The position numbers were made by a program, and so were the translations under genes. This document shows positions 41,514 to 50,089 of a stretch of 64,000 nucleotides of DNA, in pieces (position 1 is the stretch's first letter; each line of letters begins with the position of its first letter). The stretch comes from Actinomycetota bacterium (lineage in GTDB: Bacteria > Actinomycetota > Acidimicrobiia > IMCC26256 > PALSA-555): the NCBI GenBank assembly GCA_016870355.1, contig VGBR01000007.1:82957-146956 (forward strand), written 5' to 3'. Below the pieces are notes generated by a model. It saw only the letters and a list, made by a program, of their open reading frames with translations. It was not told the DNA's origin and searched no databases.

Positions 41514-42794
41514 ATGAAGCGAAGAAAGCTGGTGACCGTGATCGCGGTCACCGCGGCGATGGGGCTCGCGCTCGGAGTGGGCGGGGTCGCCAACGCACGC
41601 GTGAAGAGCCAGGAGGTGCGCGGCATCACCGACGACGAAGTGCTCGTCGGTGGCCTCGGGCCTTCGTACCCATTCCGGGAGTTCGGTGGCGAGACGGGCG
41701 TGCTTGCCCGCTTCGAGGTCGAGAACCAGAACGGTGGTGTGAATGGTCGCGAGCTCACCTATGTGGGGTGGGGGGATGACCAGAACAGCGCCGACACCAA
41801 CCTCGCCGAGGCCCGTCGCCTCGTCGAGCAGGAGGGTGTGGCCGCACTCGTGCCGGTGCTCTCACCCAACTACCTCTCGGCCGCGGAGTACGCCGAGCAG
41901 CAGCACGTACCAGCCTTCGGGTGGGGCATCTCGCGCGGGTTCTGCGAGACCACCTACGCGTTCGGCTTCAGTGGCTGCCTGACGCCGCCGCCGCCGGTGA
42001 AGGTCGCCAGCAACACGTGGGGCAGCCTCATCGACGAGGCGTTCAAGAGCGAGGGTGACGCCGACGGTGCCGACGGGAAGACCGCGGCGGTCATCTCCGA
42101 GGACAACGACTCCGGGCGCGCCGGCAAGGTCGTGGTCGTGGCGACCGCCGAGGCCGTGGGGATGGAGATCGTCTACGACGAGTCGTCGCTGCCGCCGCCG
42201 GACCCGGCGCCGGTGACCGACTTCTCGCCGTACGTGACCGAGCTGATGACGGCGAACGACGGCGAGCCGCCCGACGTCATCTTCCTCGTGATCTCCCAGG
42301 ACAACCTCCAGGGCGGGTTCCAGGTTGCGCTGAACGACGCCGGCTTCGACGGCATCGCGACCAACGCGGTGCTGTATTCACCGCTCGCAACCGGCTTGGT
42401 GACGGGTGGCTCGGTGCTCACGCAGTTCGCGACGCCCGAGGCGGCCGCCGATGTTCCGGCCGTGCAGGAGTTCCTCGACGCGGTCGAGGCCGTTGCTCCC
42501 GGTGAGGTGATCAACCAGCCGACCATCGCTGGTTACGTCGCGGCGGACATGTTCATCCAGGCGCTGGAGGCGGCTGGCAAGAACCCGACGCCGGAGAAGA
42601 TCCAGAAGGCGGCGGCGAAGATGACCTACGGGATCGACGGTTTCGTCGGCCCGACGAAGTACCCGAAGGGCTTCAAGGCCGGGACGCCCTGCGGTCAGCT
42701 CGTGGCCAGCGATGGCACCGAGTGGACGGTCCAGGTCCCGTTCCAGTGCTTCTCGAACATCAAGATCCCATCGTTGAAGAAGATCAAGTACTGA
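41514..42794 (+). CDS. ABC transporter substrate-binding protein (branched-chain type)
   Basis: Exported receptor of 426 residues. The signal peptide is MKRRKLVTVIAVTAAMGLAL ending near ANA-R. The mature protein has the Peripla_BP_6 order: EVLVGGLGPSYPFREFGGET, ENQNGGVNGRELTYVGWGDD, ALVPVLSPNYLSAAEYAEQQ, and a C-terminal GFVGPTKYPKGFKAGTPC. No lipobox is present, so it is either soluble in the periplasm-like space or retained otherwise. A strong Shine-Dalgarno (AAGGGGGGAT) precedes it. A large hairpin follows at 42817-42847. Confidence 0.9.
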   Translation: MKRRKLVTVIAVTAAMGLALGVGGVANARVKSQEVRGITDDEVLVGGLGPSYPFREFGGETGVLARFEVENQNGGVNGRELTYVGWGDDQNSADTNLAEARRLVEQEGVAALVPVLSPNYLSAAEYAEQQHVPAFGWGISRGFCETTYAFGFSGCLTPPPPVKVASNTWGSLIDEAFKSEGDADGADGKTAAVISEDNDSGRAGKVVVVATAEAVGMEIVYDESSLPPPDPAPVTDFSPYVTELMTANDGEPPDVIFLVISQDNLQGGFQVALNDAGFDGIATNAVLYSPLATGLVTGGSVLTQFATPEAAADVPAVQEFLDAVEAVAPGEVINQPTIAGYVAADMFIQALEAAGKNPTPEKIQKAAAKMTYGIDGFVGPTKYPKGFKAGTPCGQLVASDGTEWTVQVPFQCFSNIKIPSLKKIKY

Positions 42795-42816
42795 TCCCGC
42801 GGGAGTCGTGACGACG

Positions 42817-42847
42817 ACGGCGGCCGGGTTCTTTGCCCGGCCGCCGT
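42817..42847 (+). terminator. 12-bp hairpin between binding-protein and permease genes
   Basis: ACGGCGGCCGGG pairs perfectly with CCCGGCCGCCGT around a 7-base loop (TTCTTTG). It lies 23 bases after the binding-protein stop and 40 before the permease start. There is no U tract, so it may attenuate transcription or protect the upstream mRNA 3' end, giving more binding protein than permease. Confidence 0.7.
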
Positions 42848-42886
42848 TGTCCGTTCGGTTCCTGTAGCGAGCGAGGTCGATCAACA

Positions 42887-45796
42887 GTGGAGCGGTTCCT
42901 CAACCTGACCGTGTCGGGCCTGGTGACGGGCGCCATCTACTCGATCATGGCGTCGGGTCTCGTGCTGACGTATCAGACCTCGGGGATCTTCAACTTCGGT
43001 CACGGCGCAGTCGCGTTCGCCGTGGCGTACTTCTACTTCCAGCTGCACTCGGGCGAAGGGATCCACTGGGTCCCGTCGCTGATCCTGTCGGTGCTGGTCT
43101 TCGCCCCGCTGCTGGGGCTGTTGCTCGACCGTGTGCTGATGCGCCGTTTGTCGGCCGCACCCGTGTACGCGCGGATCGTCGGGACGATCGGGTTGGTCGT
43201 CGCCCTTCCGGCGCTGATCCAGTGGTTGGCCGAGGTCTTCGCCGACGTCGTGCTCGGGCTCGAGCTCCAGAGCGCGCGCGGGCTTCGCGCCACCGGTGCC
43301 GAGATCCCCGGCATCGGACCCGAGAAGCGCGAGGTCTTCCACATCGGCGACATCGTGCTCGACCACCACAAGCTTGCGATCTTCATCGCCGCCGCACTGT
43401 CTGCCCTCATCCTGTGGGCAGTGCTGCGCAAGACGCGCATCGGCCTGGCCATGCGCGTCGTGGTGGACCGCCGCGAGCTCGCGGGCCTGCGAGGCATCAA
43501 CGAGGCACGCACCTCTCAAGCGGCCTGGGTGCTCACGATGATGCTCGCTGGTCTCGCTGGCGTCCTCGTCACGCCGATCTTCCAGCTGGCCGACTACCAG
43601 TACACCGGCATCGTCTACGCGTCGCTGTTCGCCGTCGCGCTCAGCGGACTTCGGTCGATCCCGATCGCGTTCGCCGGCGGGCTCGTGCTCGGGGTCATGC
43701 AGAACCTGATCGCCGGCTACTCCGACGAGATCCTCCCGGACTTCGTCGCGAAGCTCTCGGGCCTCAAGCCGTCACTTCCGCTCCTCGGGACGCTCTTGCT
43801 CCTGTTCGTGCAGGCGGGCCGGGTCAAGGCGCGAGAAGCCGGCAGCGTGGCTGACGAGCGTCCACCAACTGATTATCGGGCCGGGCTGCCCGCGTGGCGG
43901 AGGCGGCTGCCGTGGATCGTGTTCACCCTGCTGCTGGCAGCGTTCTCGTTCCAGTGGTTCGACGCGGGTTGGGCACAGGCCGACACCTACGAAACGGGCC
44001 TGATCGCCAAGGGTCTCGTCGTCGGCGTGATCTTCCTCTCCTTCGTGGTCGTGACCGGTGTCGGCGGCATGGTGAGCCTTGCGCAAGGCACGTTCGTCGT
44101 CGTCGGCGGCTTCTCAGCCGGGTACGTGCTCGAGGGCAAGGTCCTGCCGGACTGGCTGCCGTTCGCCGGCAACGGTGATGAGAGCCCGAACTTCCTCTGG
44201 GCGCTCATCGTGGCGGCGCTCGTCGCCGCGGCGATCGGCGCGGTCATCTCGGTGCTCGTGAGACGGCTCGGCGCGCTGTATCTCGCGCTGGGAACGCTCG
44301 TGCTGGCCTTCTTCACGCACTACACGTTCTTCGACTACGAACCGATCGGGCGCTCGTCACTCGGCTGGTTCATCCGACAACCAACGCTGGATCTCGACGG
44401 TGTGCCCTTGGTCGGCAGCGCCGTCGACTGGGTCCTGCCCGGTCCTCAGAGCGGCGGTCTGGAGTTCCGGCTCACGCAGCACCAAGTGCTGCTCGGGTTC
44501 GTGTTCTTCGGTCTGTTCGCGTTGATGATCCATTGCTTGTTCCGTTCGCCGACGGGTCGGGCGATGTTGGCCGTGCGCTCCTCGGAGGTTGCCGCTCGGA
44601 CGGCGGGGATCTCTCCCGCGAAGCAGAAGATGACGCTGTTCGCACTGTCGGCCGCGATCGCCGGTGTCGGCGGCGCACTGTTCGGGATGATCAACATCAC
44701 GATCACGCGCGGCAGCGCCGACCCACGCCTCGCGCTCGTGTGGCTGACGATCGCAGTGACGTTCGGCATCCGCCGACCAGGGGGCGCGCTGCTGGGTGGG
44801 CTCGCCTTCGCGTGCTCGCAGCAGATCTTCGCCTGGTTGGGTGGCGATGTGATCGGTGGCGACACGGTCACCGCGCTGACGACCTCGGATCTGTTCACGC
44901 CGATCCTGTTCGGCCTGGGCGCGATCAACCTGGCCAAGAACCCGGACGGTCTGCTCGCGCTGGTCGGTCACGAACGTGCGCAGAAGCGGTTGGAGCGTGA
45001 GCGCAAGGCTCGCATCGCGGCGGCGGAAGCCGACCTGGAAGGCAAGCATGAAGAGGAAGGCGAACCGAGCACGGCACGGATCGATGCGGGCACGCGCGAA
45101 GGCGCGACGTTGGTGCTCGACCGGATCGTCGCCGGCTACGGCGAGGTCGAGGTGCTGCATGATGTGTCGCTCGCGGTGCAGCCGGGGGAGATCGTCGCGC
45201 TGCTCGGTGCCAACGGCGCCGGCAAGTCCACCGTGTGCGCGGTTGCGGCCGGGGCACTCACGCCGACGTCGGGGCAGGTTCTGCTCGCCGGCGAGGACGT
45301 CACCGATCATGCGCCGCACCAGCGCGCCCGTGAGGGCCTGTTGTTGGTGCCCGAGGCGCGCGGCATCTTCCCCGGGCTCACGGTCGAGGAGAACCTCCAG
45401 GTGCTCCTCCGTGCGGACGAGGAGATGCGCAAGGCCTACGAACGGTTCCCGATCCTGGACGAGCGTCGCCATCAGCTGGCCGGTCTGCTCTCGGGAGGGG
45501 AGCAGCAGATGCTGAGCCTCGCGCCCGCGCTCGCCCAGCCACCAAAGGTGTTCATTGCCGACGAGCCGACGCTCGGTCTCGCACCGCTCGCCGCCGAGGT
45601 GGTGGTCGAAGCGATCCGAGAGCTCAAGGAGCTCGGTTCGGCGGTGCTGCTCGTCGAGGAGAAGGCACGCGAGGTGATGCAGCTCGCCGACACCGTCGCG
45701 TTCATGGAGCTTGGACGCATCGTGTGGTCCGGCCCCAGGGACGAAGCGGACGCCGAGCGTCTCGCCGCTGCGTACCTCGGCGCCCCGAGCGCCTAG
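42887..45796 (+). CDS. Fused LivH-LivM-LivF ABC transporter protein
   Basis: A 969-residue fusion of three importer parts. Residues 1 to about 310 are a LivH-type permease (GLVTGAIYSIMASGLVLTYQ, then NFGHGAVAFAVAYFY). Residues about 345-700 are a LivM-type permease (GVGGMVSLAQGTFVVVGGF; GRAMLAVRSSEVAARTAGI). After a charged linker (ERKARIAAAEADLEGKHEEE) residues about 740-969 form the LivF ATPase, with Walker A GANGAGKST at 774-782, signature LLSGGEQQML and Walker B FIADEPTLGLA. Most bacteria encode these as separate proteins; HM fusions occur, but HMF fusion is uncommon. The GTG start gives MERFLNLTVSGLV. Confidence 0.92.
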   Translation: MERFLNLTVSGLVTGAIYSIMASGLVLTYQTSGIFNFGHGAVAFAVAYFYFQLHSGEGIHWVPSLILSVLVFAPLLGLLLDRVLMRRLSAAPVYARIVGTIGLVVALPALIQWLAEVFADVVLGLELQSARGLRATGAEIPGIGPEKREVFHIGDIVLDHHKLAIFIAAALSALILWAVLRKTRIGLAMRVVVDRRELAGLRGINEARTSQAAWVLTMMLAGLAGVLVTPIFQLADYQYTGIVYASLFAVALSGLRSIPIAFAGGLVLGVMQNLIAGYSDEILPDFVAKLSGLKPSLPLLGTLLLLFVQAGRVKAREAGSVADERPPTDYRAGLPAWRRRLPWIVFTLLLAAFSFQWFDAGWAQADTYETGLIAKGLVVGVIFLSFVVVTGVGGMVSLAQGTFVVVGGFSAGYVLEGKVLPDWLPFAGNGDESPNFLWALIVAALVAAAIGAVISVLVRRLGALYLALGTLVLAFFTHYTFFDYEPIGRSSLGWFIRQPTLDLDGVPLVGSAVDWVLPGPQSGGLEFRLTQHQVLLGFVFFGLFALMIHCLFRSPTGRAMLAVRSSEVAARTAGISPAKQKMTLFALSAAIAGVGGALFGMINITITRGSADPRLALVWLTIAVTFGIRRPGGALLGGLAFACSQQIFAWLGGDVIGGDTVTALTTSDLFTPILFGLGAINLAKNPDGLLALVGHERAQKRLERERKARIAAAEADLEGKHEEEGEPSTARIDAGTREGATLVLDRIVAGYGEVEVLHDVSLAVQPGEIVALLGANGAGKSTVCAVAAGALTPTSGQVLLAGEDVTDHAPHQRAREGLLLVPEARGIFPGLTVEENLQVLLRADEEMRKAYERFPILDERRHQLAGLLSGGEQQMLSLAPALAQPPKVFIADEPTLGLAPLAAEVVVEAIRELKELGSAVLLVEEKAREVMQLADTVAFMELGRIVWSGPRDEADAERLAAAYLGAPSA

Positions 45797-45807
45797 AACA
45801 GAGCGCG

Positions 45808-46635
45808 ATGCGCGGGTTCCCGGCTGGACTGTTGGTCGTCGGCGGCCTGGTGATGGTGCCGTTGGCTGACGCGGGGCTGTGGAGCCAACGTCATCTCTTC
45901 GACAACGAGTCCTTCACCGACCTGTCGGTCGACGTCCTCTACGAGCCGGCAGTCAGCGATGCGCTCGCGAGCCGGCTCACCGACGAGGTCATGACCCATG
46001 CCGGGCTCTCCGGCGACTTGCGCGTCGTCGTCGAGGCCGCCGTCGACGCGGTCGGTCGCACACCGGAGTTCGAGCAGATCTTTCGCACGACGGTCAGTGC
46101 GATGCACAAACAGCTCGAGCGCGGGGACCCGCAGCTGGTGGTGGACTTCAACAAGGCGTTGCCGGTGATCCGGGAGCGGGCCGCCTCCATCGATGCGAGT
46201 GTTGCGGCGGAGATTCCTGACAGCGGCTTGCCCGTCATCACGGTGATCCGCGAGGAAGACGCGCCGCCGGTCTGGCAAGTCGTGGACATCGTGCGCCGCG
46301 CGTCATTGGTGTTCCCGCTAGCGACGTTGGTGCTGCTCGCCGCCGGCGTCGCGATCTCGTGGCGTCGCGCTCGGCTGATGATCGTGATCGGAATCGCTCT
46401 CGTCGTGATCGCACTCGCGATGGCGCTGCTCGTCGGCATCGGGCGGGACCTGCTCACCGACGTCGTCGGCACGGACGTCGAGCTCGAGGCGTTCGAGTCG
46501 GGATACGACGTCGTGACCGGAGGATTCGTCGCGCAGACCGCGCTCTTCGCGATGGCCGGCGGTCTGGTGGGCGCGGCCGGGGCTGCGCTCATGTGGCGGC
46601 AGAAGCGCAACCGCCGTCCTCTTTCCTGGGCCTGA
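45808..46635 (+). CDS. Membrane protein of unknown function
   Basis: A 275-residue protein with an N-terminal signal or anchor (FPAGLLVVGGLVMVPLADAG), an extracellular-looking helical region of about 150 residues (TDLSVDVLYEPAVSDALASR; FEQIFRTTVSAMHKQLERGD) and three C-terminal hydrophobic segments (VFPLATLVLLAAGVAI; LMIVIGIALVVIALAMALLV; AQTALFAMAGGLVGAAGAAL). The layout recalls actinobacterial integral membrane proteins annotated only as hypothetical. It follows the importer by 11 bases and may share its transcript. Confidence 0.72.
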   Translation: MRGFPAGLLVVGGLVMVPLADAGLWSQRHLFDNESFTDLSVDVLYEPAVSDALASRLTDEVMTHAGLSGDLRVVVEAAVDAVGRTPEFEQIFRTTVSAMHKQLERGDPQLVVDFNKALPVIRERAASIDASVAAEIPDSGLPVITVIREEDAPPVWQVVDIVRRASLVFPLATLVLLAAGVAISWRRARLMIVIGIALVVIALAMALLVGIGRDLLTDVVGTDVELEAFESGYDVVTGGFVAQTALFAMAGGLVGAAGAALMWRQKRNRRPLSWA

Positions 46636-46651
46636 CGCCACCACACGACAC

Positions 46652-46666
46652 CTGACGCTTCGTCAG
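46652..46666. promoter_or_regulatory. CTGACG-CTT-CGTCAG dyad, candidate operator
   Basis: A perfect 6-bp inverted repeat with a 3-base spacer, 20 bases before the amidohydrolase ATG. It is the most symmetric of three related dyads in the window. Confidence 0.5.
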
Positions 46667-46686
46667 ATCGGTCGTATGCTTCGCAG

Positions 46687-47886
46687 ATGGCCGAGTTTCC
46701 GAAGATCATCTCTGTCGACGACCACGTGGTCGAGCCGCCCAACGTGTGGCAGGACCGGTTGCCGTCGAAGTACAAGGACATCGGCCCCCGCACGATGCGC
46801 CAGCCGCTGGGGGAGATGACGTTCGTCGGCGGGAAGTTTTCCTACGCGCCAGGCACCGACGGGCCCATGTGCGACTGGTGGCTCTACGAAGATCTCGTCT
46901 ACCCGCTGACGCGCCTGTCGGCCGCTGCGGGGTTCGATCGCGACGAGGTGAAGGTCACCGCCATCACCTTCGACGAGATGCGCCCCGGCTGCTTCGAGCA
47001 GAAGGCGCGCCTCGAAGACATGGACGCGAACTGGACCGAAGCGTCGCTCGCGTTCCCGACGTTTCCACGCTTCTGCGGTCAGACGTTCCTCGAAGCCGAC
47101 GACAAGCAGCTCGCACTCCTCTGTGTGAAGGCCTACAACGACTGGATGTTCGACGAGTGGTGCGGTGGGTCGAACGGTCGGCTCATCCCGCTCCCGCTCA
47201 TCCCGCTCTGGGACGCCAAGTTGGCTGCACAAGAGGTGCAGCGCAACGCGGCACGCGGTGGTCACGCGGTGTGCTTCACCGAGATCCCACCATTCCTCGG
47301 GCTGCCATCCGTCCACGACGCTGACGGCTACTGGGACCCGTTCTTCGCCGCGTGCGCCGAGACCGACACGGTGGTCTGCATGCACATCGGTTCGTCCTCG
47401 AAGATGCCGTCGACGTCTCCCGACGCGCCTGCGGGCGTGGGATCGACCCTGACCTACATGAATGCGGCGATGTCGCTCACCGACTACCTCATGTCGGGTG
47501 TGTTCGAGAAGCACCCGAAGCTGATGGTGGCGTACTCCGAGGGCCAAATCGGGTGGATCCCGTACATCCTCGAGCGGGCCGACGACGTGTGGGACCACAA
47601 CCGCGCGTGGGCCAACCTCGAGGGCAAGGTGCTCAAGCCACCGAGCCAGTACTACCGCGAGCACGTATACGGCTGCTTCTTCGACGACAAGCACGGCCTC
47701 GAATCACTCGAGTCGGTCGGCGTCGACAACGTCACCTTCGAGACTGACTACCCGCACTCCGACTCGACGTGGCCGAACACTCTCGAGGTCGCGCAGCGCC
47801 TCACCAAGGGTCTCGACGACGAGACGATCTACAAGCTCATGCGCGGCAACGCCATCCGCATGCTCCACCTCGACCTGGCGGAGTAG
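46687..47886 (+). CDS. Amidohydrolase family protein (TIM barrel)
   Basis: A 399-residue amidohydrolase_2-type enzyme. Metal-site elements: SVDDHVVEPP (D-x-H), VVCMHIGSSS (barrel His), KLMVAYSEGQIGWIP and FETDYPHSDSTWP (conserved Asp and His). The helix CVKAYNDWMFDEWCGGSNGR and the phrase LIPLPLIPLWD are typical of the actinobacterial subgroup found next to acyl-CoA and F420 genes. Substrate unknown; decarboxylation or hydrolysis of a ring-cleavage product is possible. Under a CTGACG/CGTCAG dyad. Convergent with the LLM gene 3 bases downstream. Confidence 0.9.
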   Translation: MAEFPKIISVDDHVVEPPNVWQDRLPSKYKDIGPRTMRQPLGEMTFVGGKFSYAPGTDGPMCDWWLYEDLVYPLTRLSAAAGFDRDEVKVTAITFDEMRPGCFEQKARLEDMDANWTEASLAFPTFPRFCGQTFLEADDKQLALLCVKAYNDWMFDEWCGGSNGRLIPLPLIPLWDAKLAAQEVQRNAARGGHAVCFTEIPPFLGLPSVHDADGYWDPFFAACAETDTVVCMHIGSSSKMPSTSPDAPAGVGSTLTYMNAAMSLTDYLMSGVFEKHPKLMVAYSEGQIGWIPYILERADDVWDHNRAWANLEGKVLKPPSQYYREHVYGCFFDDKHGLESLESVGVDNVTFETDYPHSDSTWPNTLEVAQRLTKGLDDETIYKLMRGNAIRMLHLDLAE

Positions 47887-47889
47887 CTC

Positions 47890-48783
47890 CTACAACAACG
47901 CCTCGGCCAGCGTTCGGTAGTCGCGCATCAGTCGATCGACGTCGGTGCCGGGGAGCACCTGGATGCAGACGTGGTCGGCGCCGGCGTCGTGATGCGCTTG
48001 TACCCGTGCCTTGATCGCGTCGACATCACCCCACGCGACGACCGCGTCGACGACGCGGTCGCTCAACGGGTCGCCGAAGTCATCGTCACCGAATCCGAGG
48101 CGACGAAGGTTGTTCACGTAGTTGGGCAGACCAGGCAGGTAGATCGCGAGCGTCTGTCGCGCGATCTCGCGCGCCGCGGCCGGGTCCGTCTCCAGGATCA
48201 CCATCTGTTCAGGCGCAAGCAGCCGATCTGGGCCGAGGATGTCGCGGGCGGTCTTCGTGTGCTCGGGCGGCACGTTGTAGGGGTGCGCGCCACTGGCCTG
48301 GTCTCGTGAGAGCTCGAGCATCTTCGGCCCCAATGCGGCGAGCACGCGTTGCGGAGCGACGGTGGGTTGCGCGGCGAAGTAAGGCGACGCATCCATCGCC
48401 GCGAGGTACTCGCGCATCGTCGTGAGCGGAGGTCCGTATGTCGCGTGGCGAAGTCCCTCAACCATCGGTTGGTGGCTGACGCCGAGACCGAGCAGGAAGC
48501 GTCCAGGAAACGCTTCGCTCACCGACTGCCAACCCGCGTTCATCGCCATGGCGTCGCGCGCGTAGATCGTGGCGATGCCGGTCGCGACCGCTATCCGCTC
48601 AGTTCCGGTGAGCAGGATCGACGCGCTCACGAACGCATCTCGGCCCACCGCCTCGGGAATCCAGATCGCGCCATAGCCGAGCTCCTCCAGCTCGGCGGCG
48701 AGCTCCTGCGCCCTGGGCGCGGCCTGCTGATCCAGGGCGAAGGTCCACGCACCCACCCGTCCGAGCTCGGTCACAGGCCGCAT
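47890..48783 (-). CDS. LLM class F420-dependent oxidoreductase (TIGR03620-like)
   Basis: Luciferase-like monooxygenase-fold enzyme of 297 residues that uses coenzyme F420 as hydride carrier. ELGRVGAWTFALDQQAAPRA, ELEELGYGAIWIPEAVGRDA and RFLLGLGVSHQPMVEGLRHA give the TIGR03620-type pattern; the C-terminal block DAVVAWGDVDAIKARVQAHH with HVCIQVLPG is typical. The substrate is not predictable. The gene is divergent from the coiled-coil hydrolase gene at 48858. Confidence 0.9.
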   Translation of the reverse strand: MRPVTELGRVGAWTFALDQQAAPRAQELAAELEELGYGAIWIPEAVGRDAFVSASILLTGTERIAVATGIATIYARDAMAMNAGWQSVSEAFPGRFLLGLGVSHQPMVEGLRHATYGPPLTTMREYLAAMDASPYFAAQPTVAPQRVLAALGPKMLELSRDQASGAHPYNVPPEHTKTARDILGPDRLLAPEQMVILETDPAAAREIARQTLAIYLPGLPNYVNNLRRLGFGDDDFGDPLSDRVVDAVVAWGDVDAIKARVQAHHDAGADHVCIQVLPGTDVDRLMRDYRTLAEALL

Positions 48784-48857
48784 CGCAGAAGGGCTCTGGC
48801 GACCACCCGGGGTGGCCCTGTTGCCACTGTGGAAGGTGTTGGTAGCCTTTCTGGCCC

Positions 48858-50042
48858 ATGTCCCGTCCGAAGCGGCGCTTCGTCGCGCTCGCGCTCGGGC
48901 TGGCGGTCGTCACCGTGGGGCCGGTGGCGGAGGCCGGTGCCCAGGCGGACCCCTTCGATCAAGAGATCGCGCGCGCCCAGGCCGAGGTGCAGGCGGCCCA
49001 GGCCGCGGCACATGAGGCGTACGGGCAGCTCGTCGCCGCGCAGGAACAGCGAGCGGCGCTCGAAGCGGAGATCGCCGCGGTGCAGGCCCGCATCACCGAG
49101 ATCGAGGTGCAGATCCCTGCCCTCCAGGCCGAGGTGCGGCAACTGCGCAAGCTGCTCCGCGAGCGCGCGGCCGCGCTCTATCGGAACTCCGGGCCCGCCG
49201 AAAAAGAGGCCTCGATCCCGCTGAACCCGTCGCTCGAGTCGGCGCGCCGTCAGAAGCTCACCGACGCGGCCGCGAAGCAGGACGAGGCGATGATGGACCA
49301 GCTCGAAGCGGCCGCCGAGCAGCTCGCCCAGGTGAAGCAAGAGCTGATGGCGCAACAGGCGAGCCTGGTCGAGCAGCAACAGCAGCTCGCGGCGGTCGAA
49401 GCCAACCTGGCCGCGCAGCAGGCCGAGCTCGATCGACGTGTGGCAATCGCGAACCAAGCGTTGGCGCGCGCCCGAGCGTTGGGAGCGCTGCGCGCGCAAG
49501 GAGAGCCAGTGATGGGGCCGACGATCCTCACGGCCGCGCAGATGGCCGGGTGGTGGCACACCCGTGGCTACGACTTCCGCGTCCCGGGACAGACGATCGA
49601 GAGCCTGGCCCAGCTGTTCGTCGAGGGAGGCGCGTCCGAGCACGTGCGCGGCGATCTCGCGTTCGCACAGTCGATCATCGAGACAGGTGGGTTCCGTTCG
49701 GCGCCGAACAACAACTTCGCCGGGCTCGGGTGGTGCGACAGCTGCACGACCGGCCGCCGATTCCCGACTGCTCGTGACGGCATCCGAGCGCAGGTGCAGC
49801 ACCTGAAGAACTACGCCGACAGCACCTCACGCGCCTCGGGGTTGGCGTTCCCGCCGTCGCCGTACTGGTACGGGTCGAACCCTGACACCGCGCGGCGCAA
49901 CTTCGACACCTTCTTCGCCAAGGGTTGGGCGCCCACCTGGAACGACATGGGGCGCGGCAACTGGGCGACCGACAAGGCGTACTCGGGCAAGGTGCTCCGT
50001 GTGTACGCCGACATGGTCGCCTACGCCCAGACCCACGGCTGA
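48858..50042 (+). CDS. Secreted coiled-coil protein with glucosaminidase-type domain
   Basis: Exported 394-residue protein. The N-terminal RPKRRFVALALGLAVVTVGP is a signal peptide. Residues about 30-215 form a long Ala/Gln/Glu coiled coil (QAEVQAAQAAAHEAYGQLVA; VEQQQQLAAVEANLAAQQAE). The C-terminal 170 residues are a mannosyl-glycoprotein endo-beta-N-acetylglucosaminidase-like domain: QSIIETGGFRSAPNNNFAGL contains the probable catalytic Glu, with FPTARDGIRAQVQHLKNYAD following. It probably cleaves peptidoglycan at the septum or during growth. Architecture parallels the gene at 7735. Confidence 0.85.
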   Translation: MSRPKRRFVALALGLAVVTVGPVAEAGAQADPFDQEIARAQAEVQAAQAAAHEAYGQLVAAQEQRAALEAEIAAVQARITEIEVQIPALQAEVRQLRKLLRERAAALYRNSGPAEKEASIPLNPSLESARRQKLTDAAAKQDEAMMDQLEAAAEQLAQVKQELMAQQASLVEQQQQLAAVEANLAAQQAELDRRVAIANQALARARALGALRAQGEPVMGPTILTAAQMAGWWHTRGYDFRVPGQTIESLAQLFVEGGASEHVRGDLAFAQSIIETGGFRSAPNNNFAGLGWCDSCTTGRRFPTARDGIRAQVQHLKNYADSTSRASGLAFPPSPYWYGSNPDTARRNFDTFFAKGWAPTWNDMGRGNWATDKAYSGKVLRVYADMVAYAQTHG

Positions 50043-50089
50043 GCGCCCGCGGCACAAGTACTCTCTCGCGCAGAAACGGGAGGTTCACC

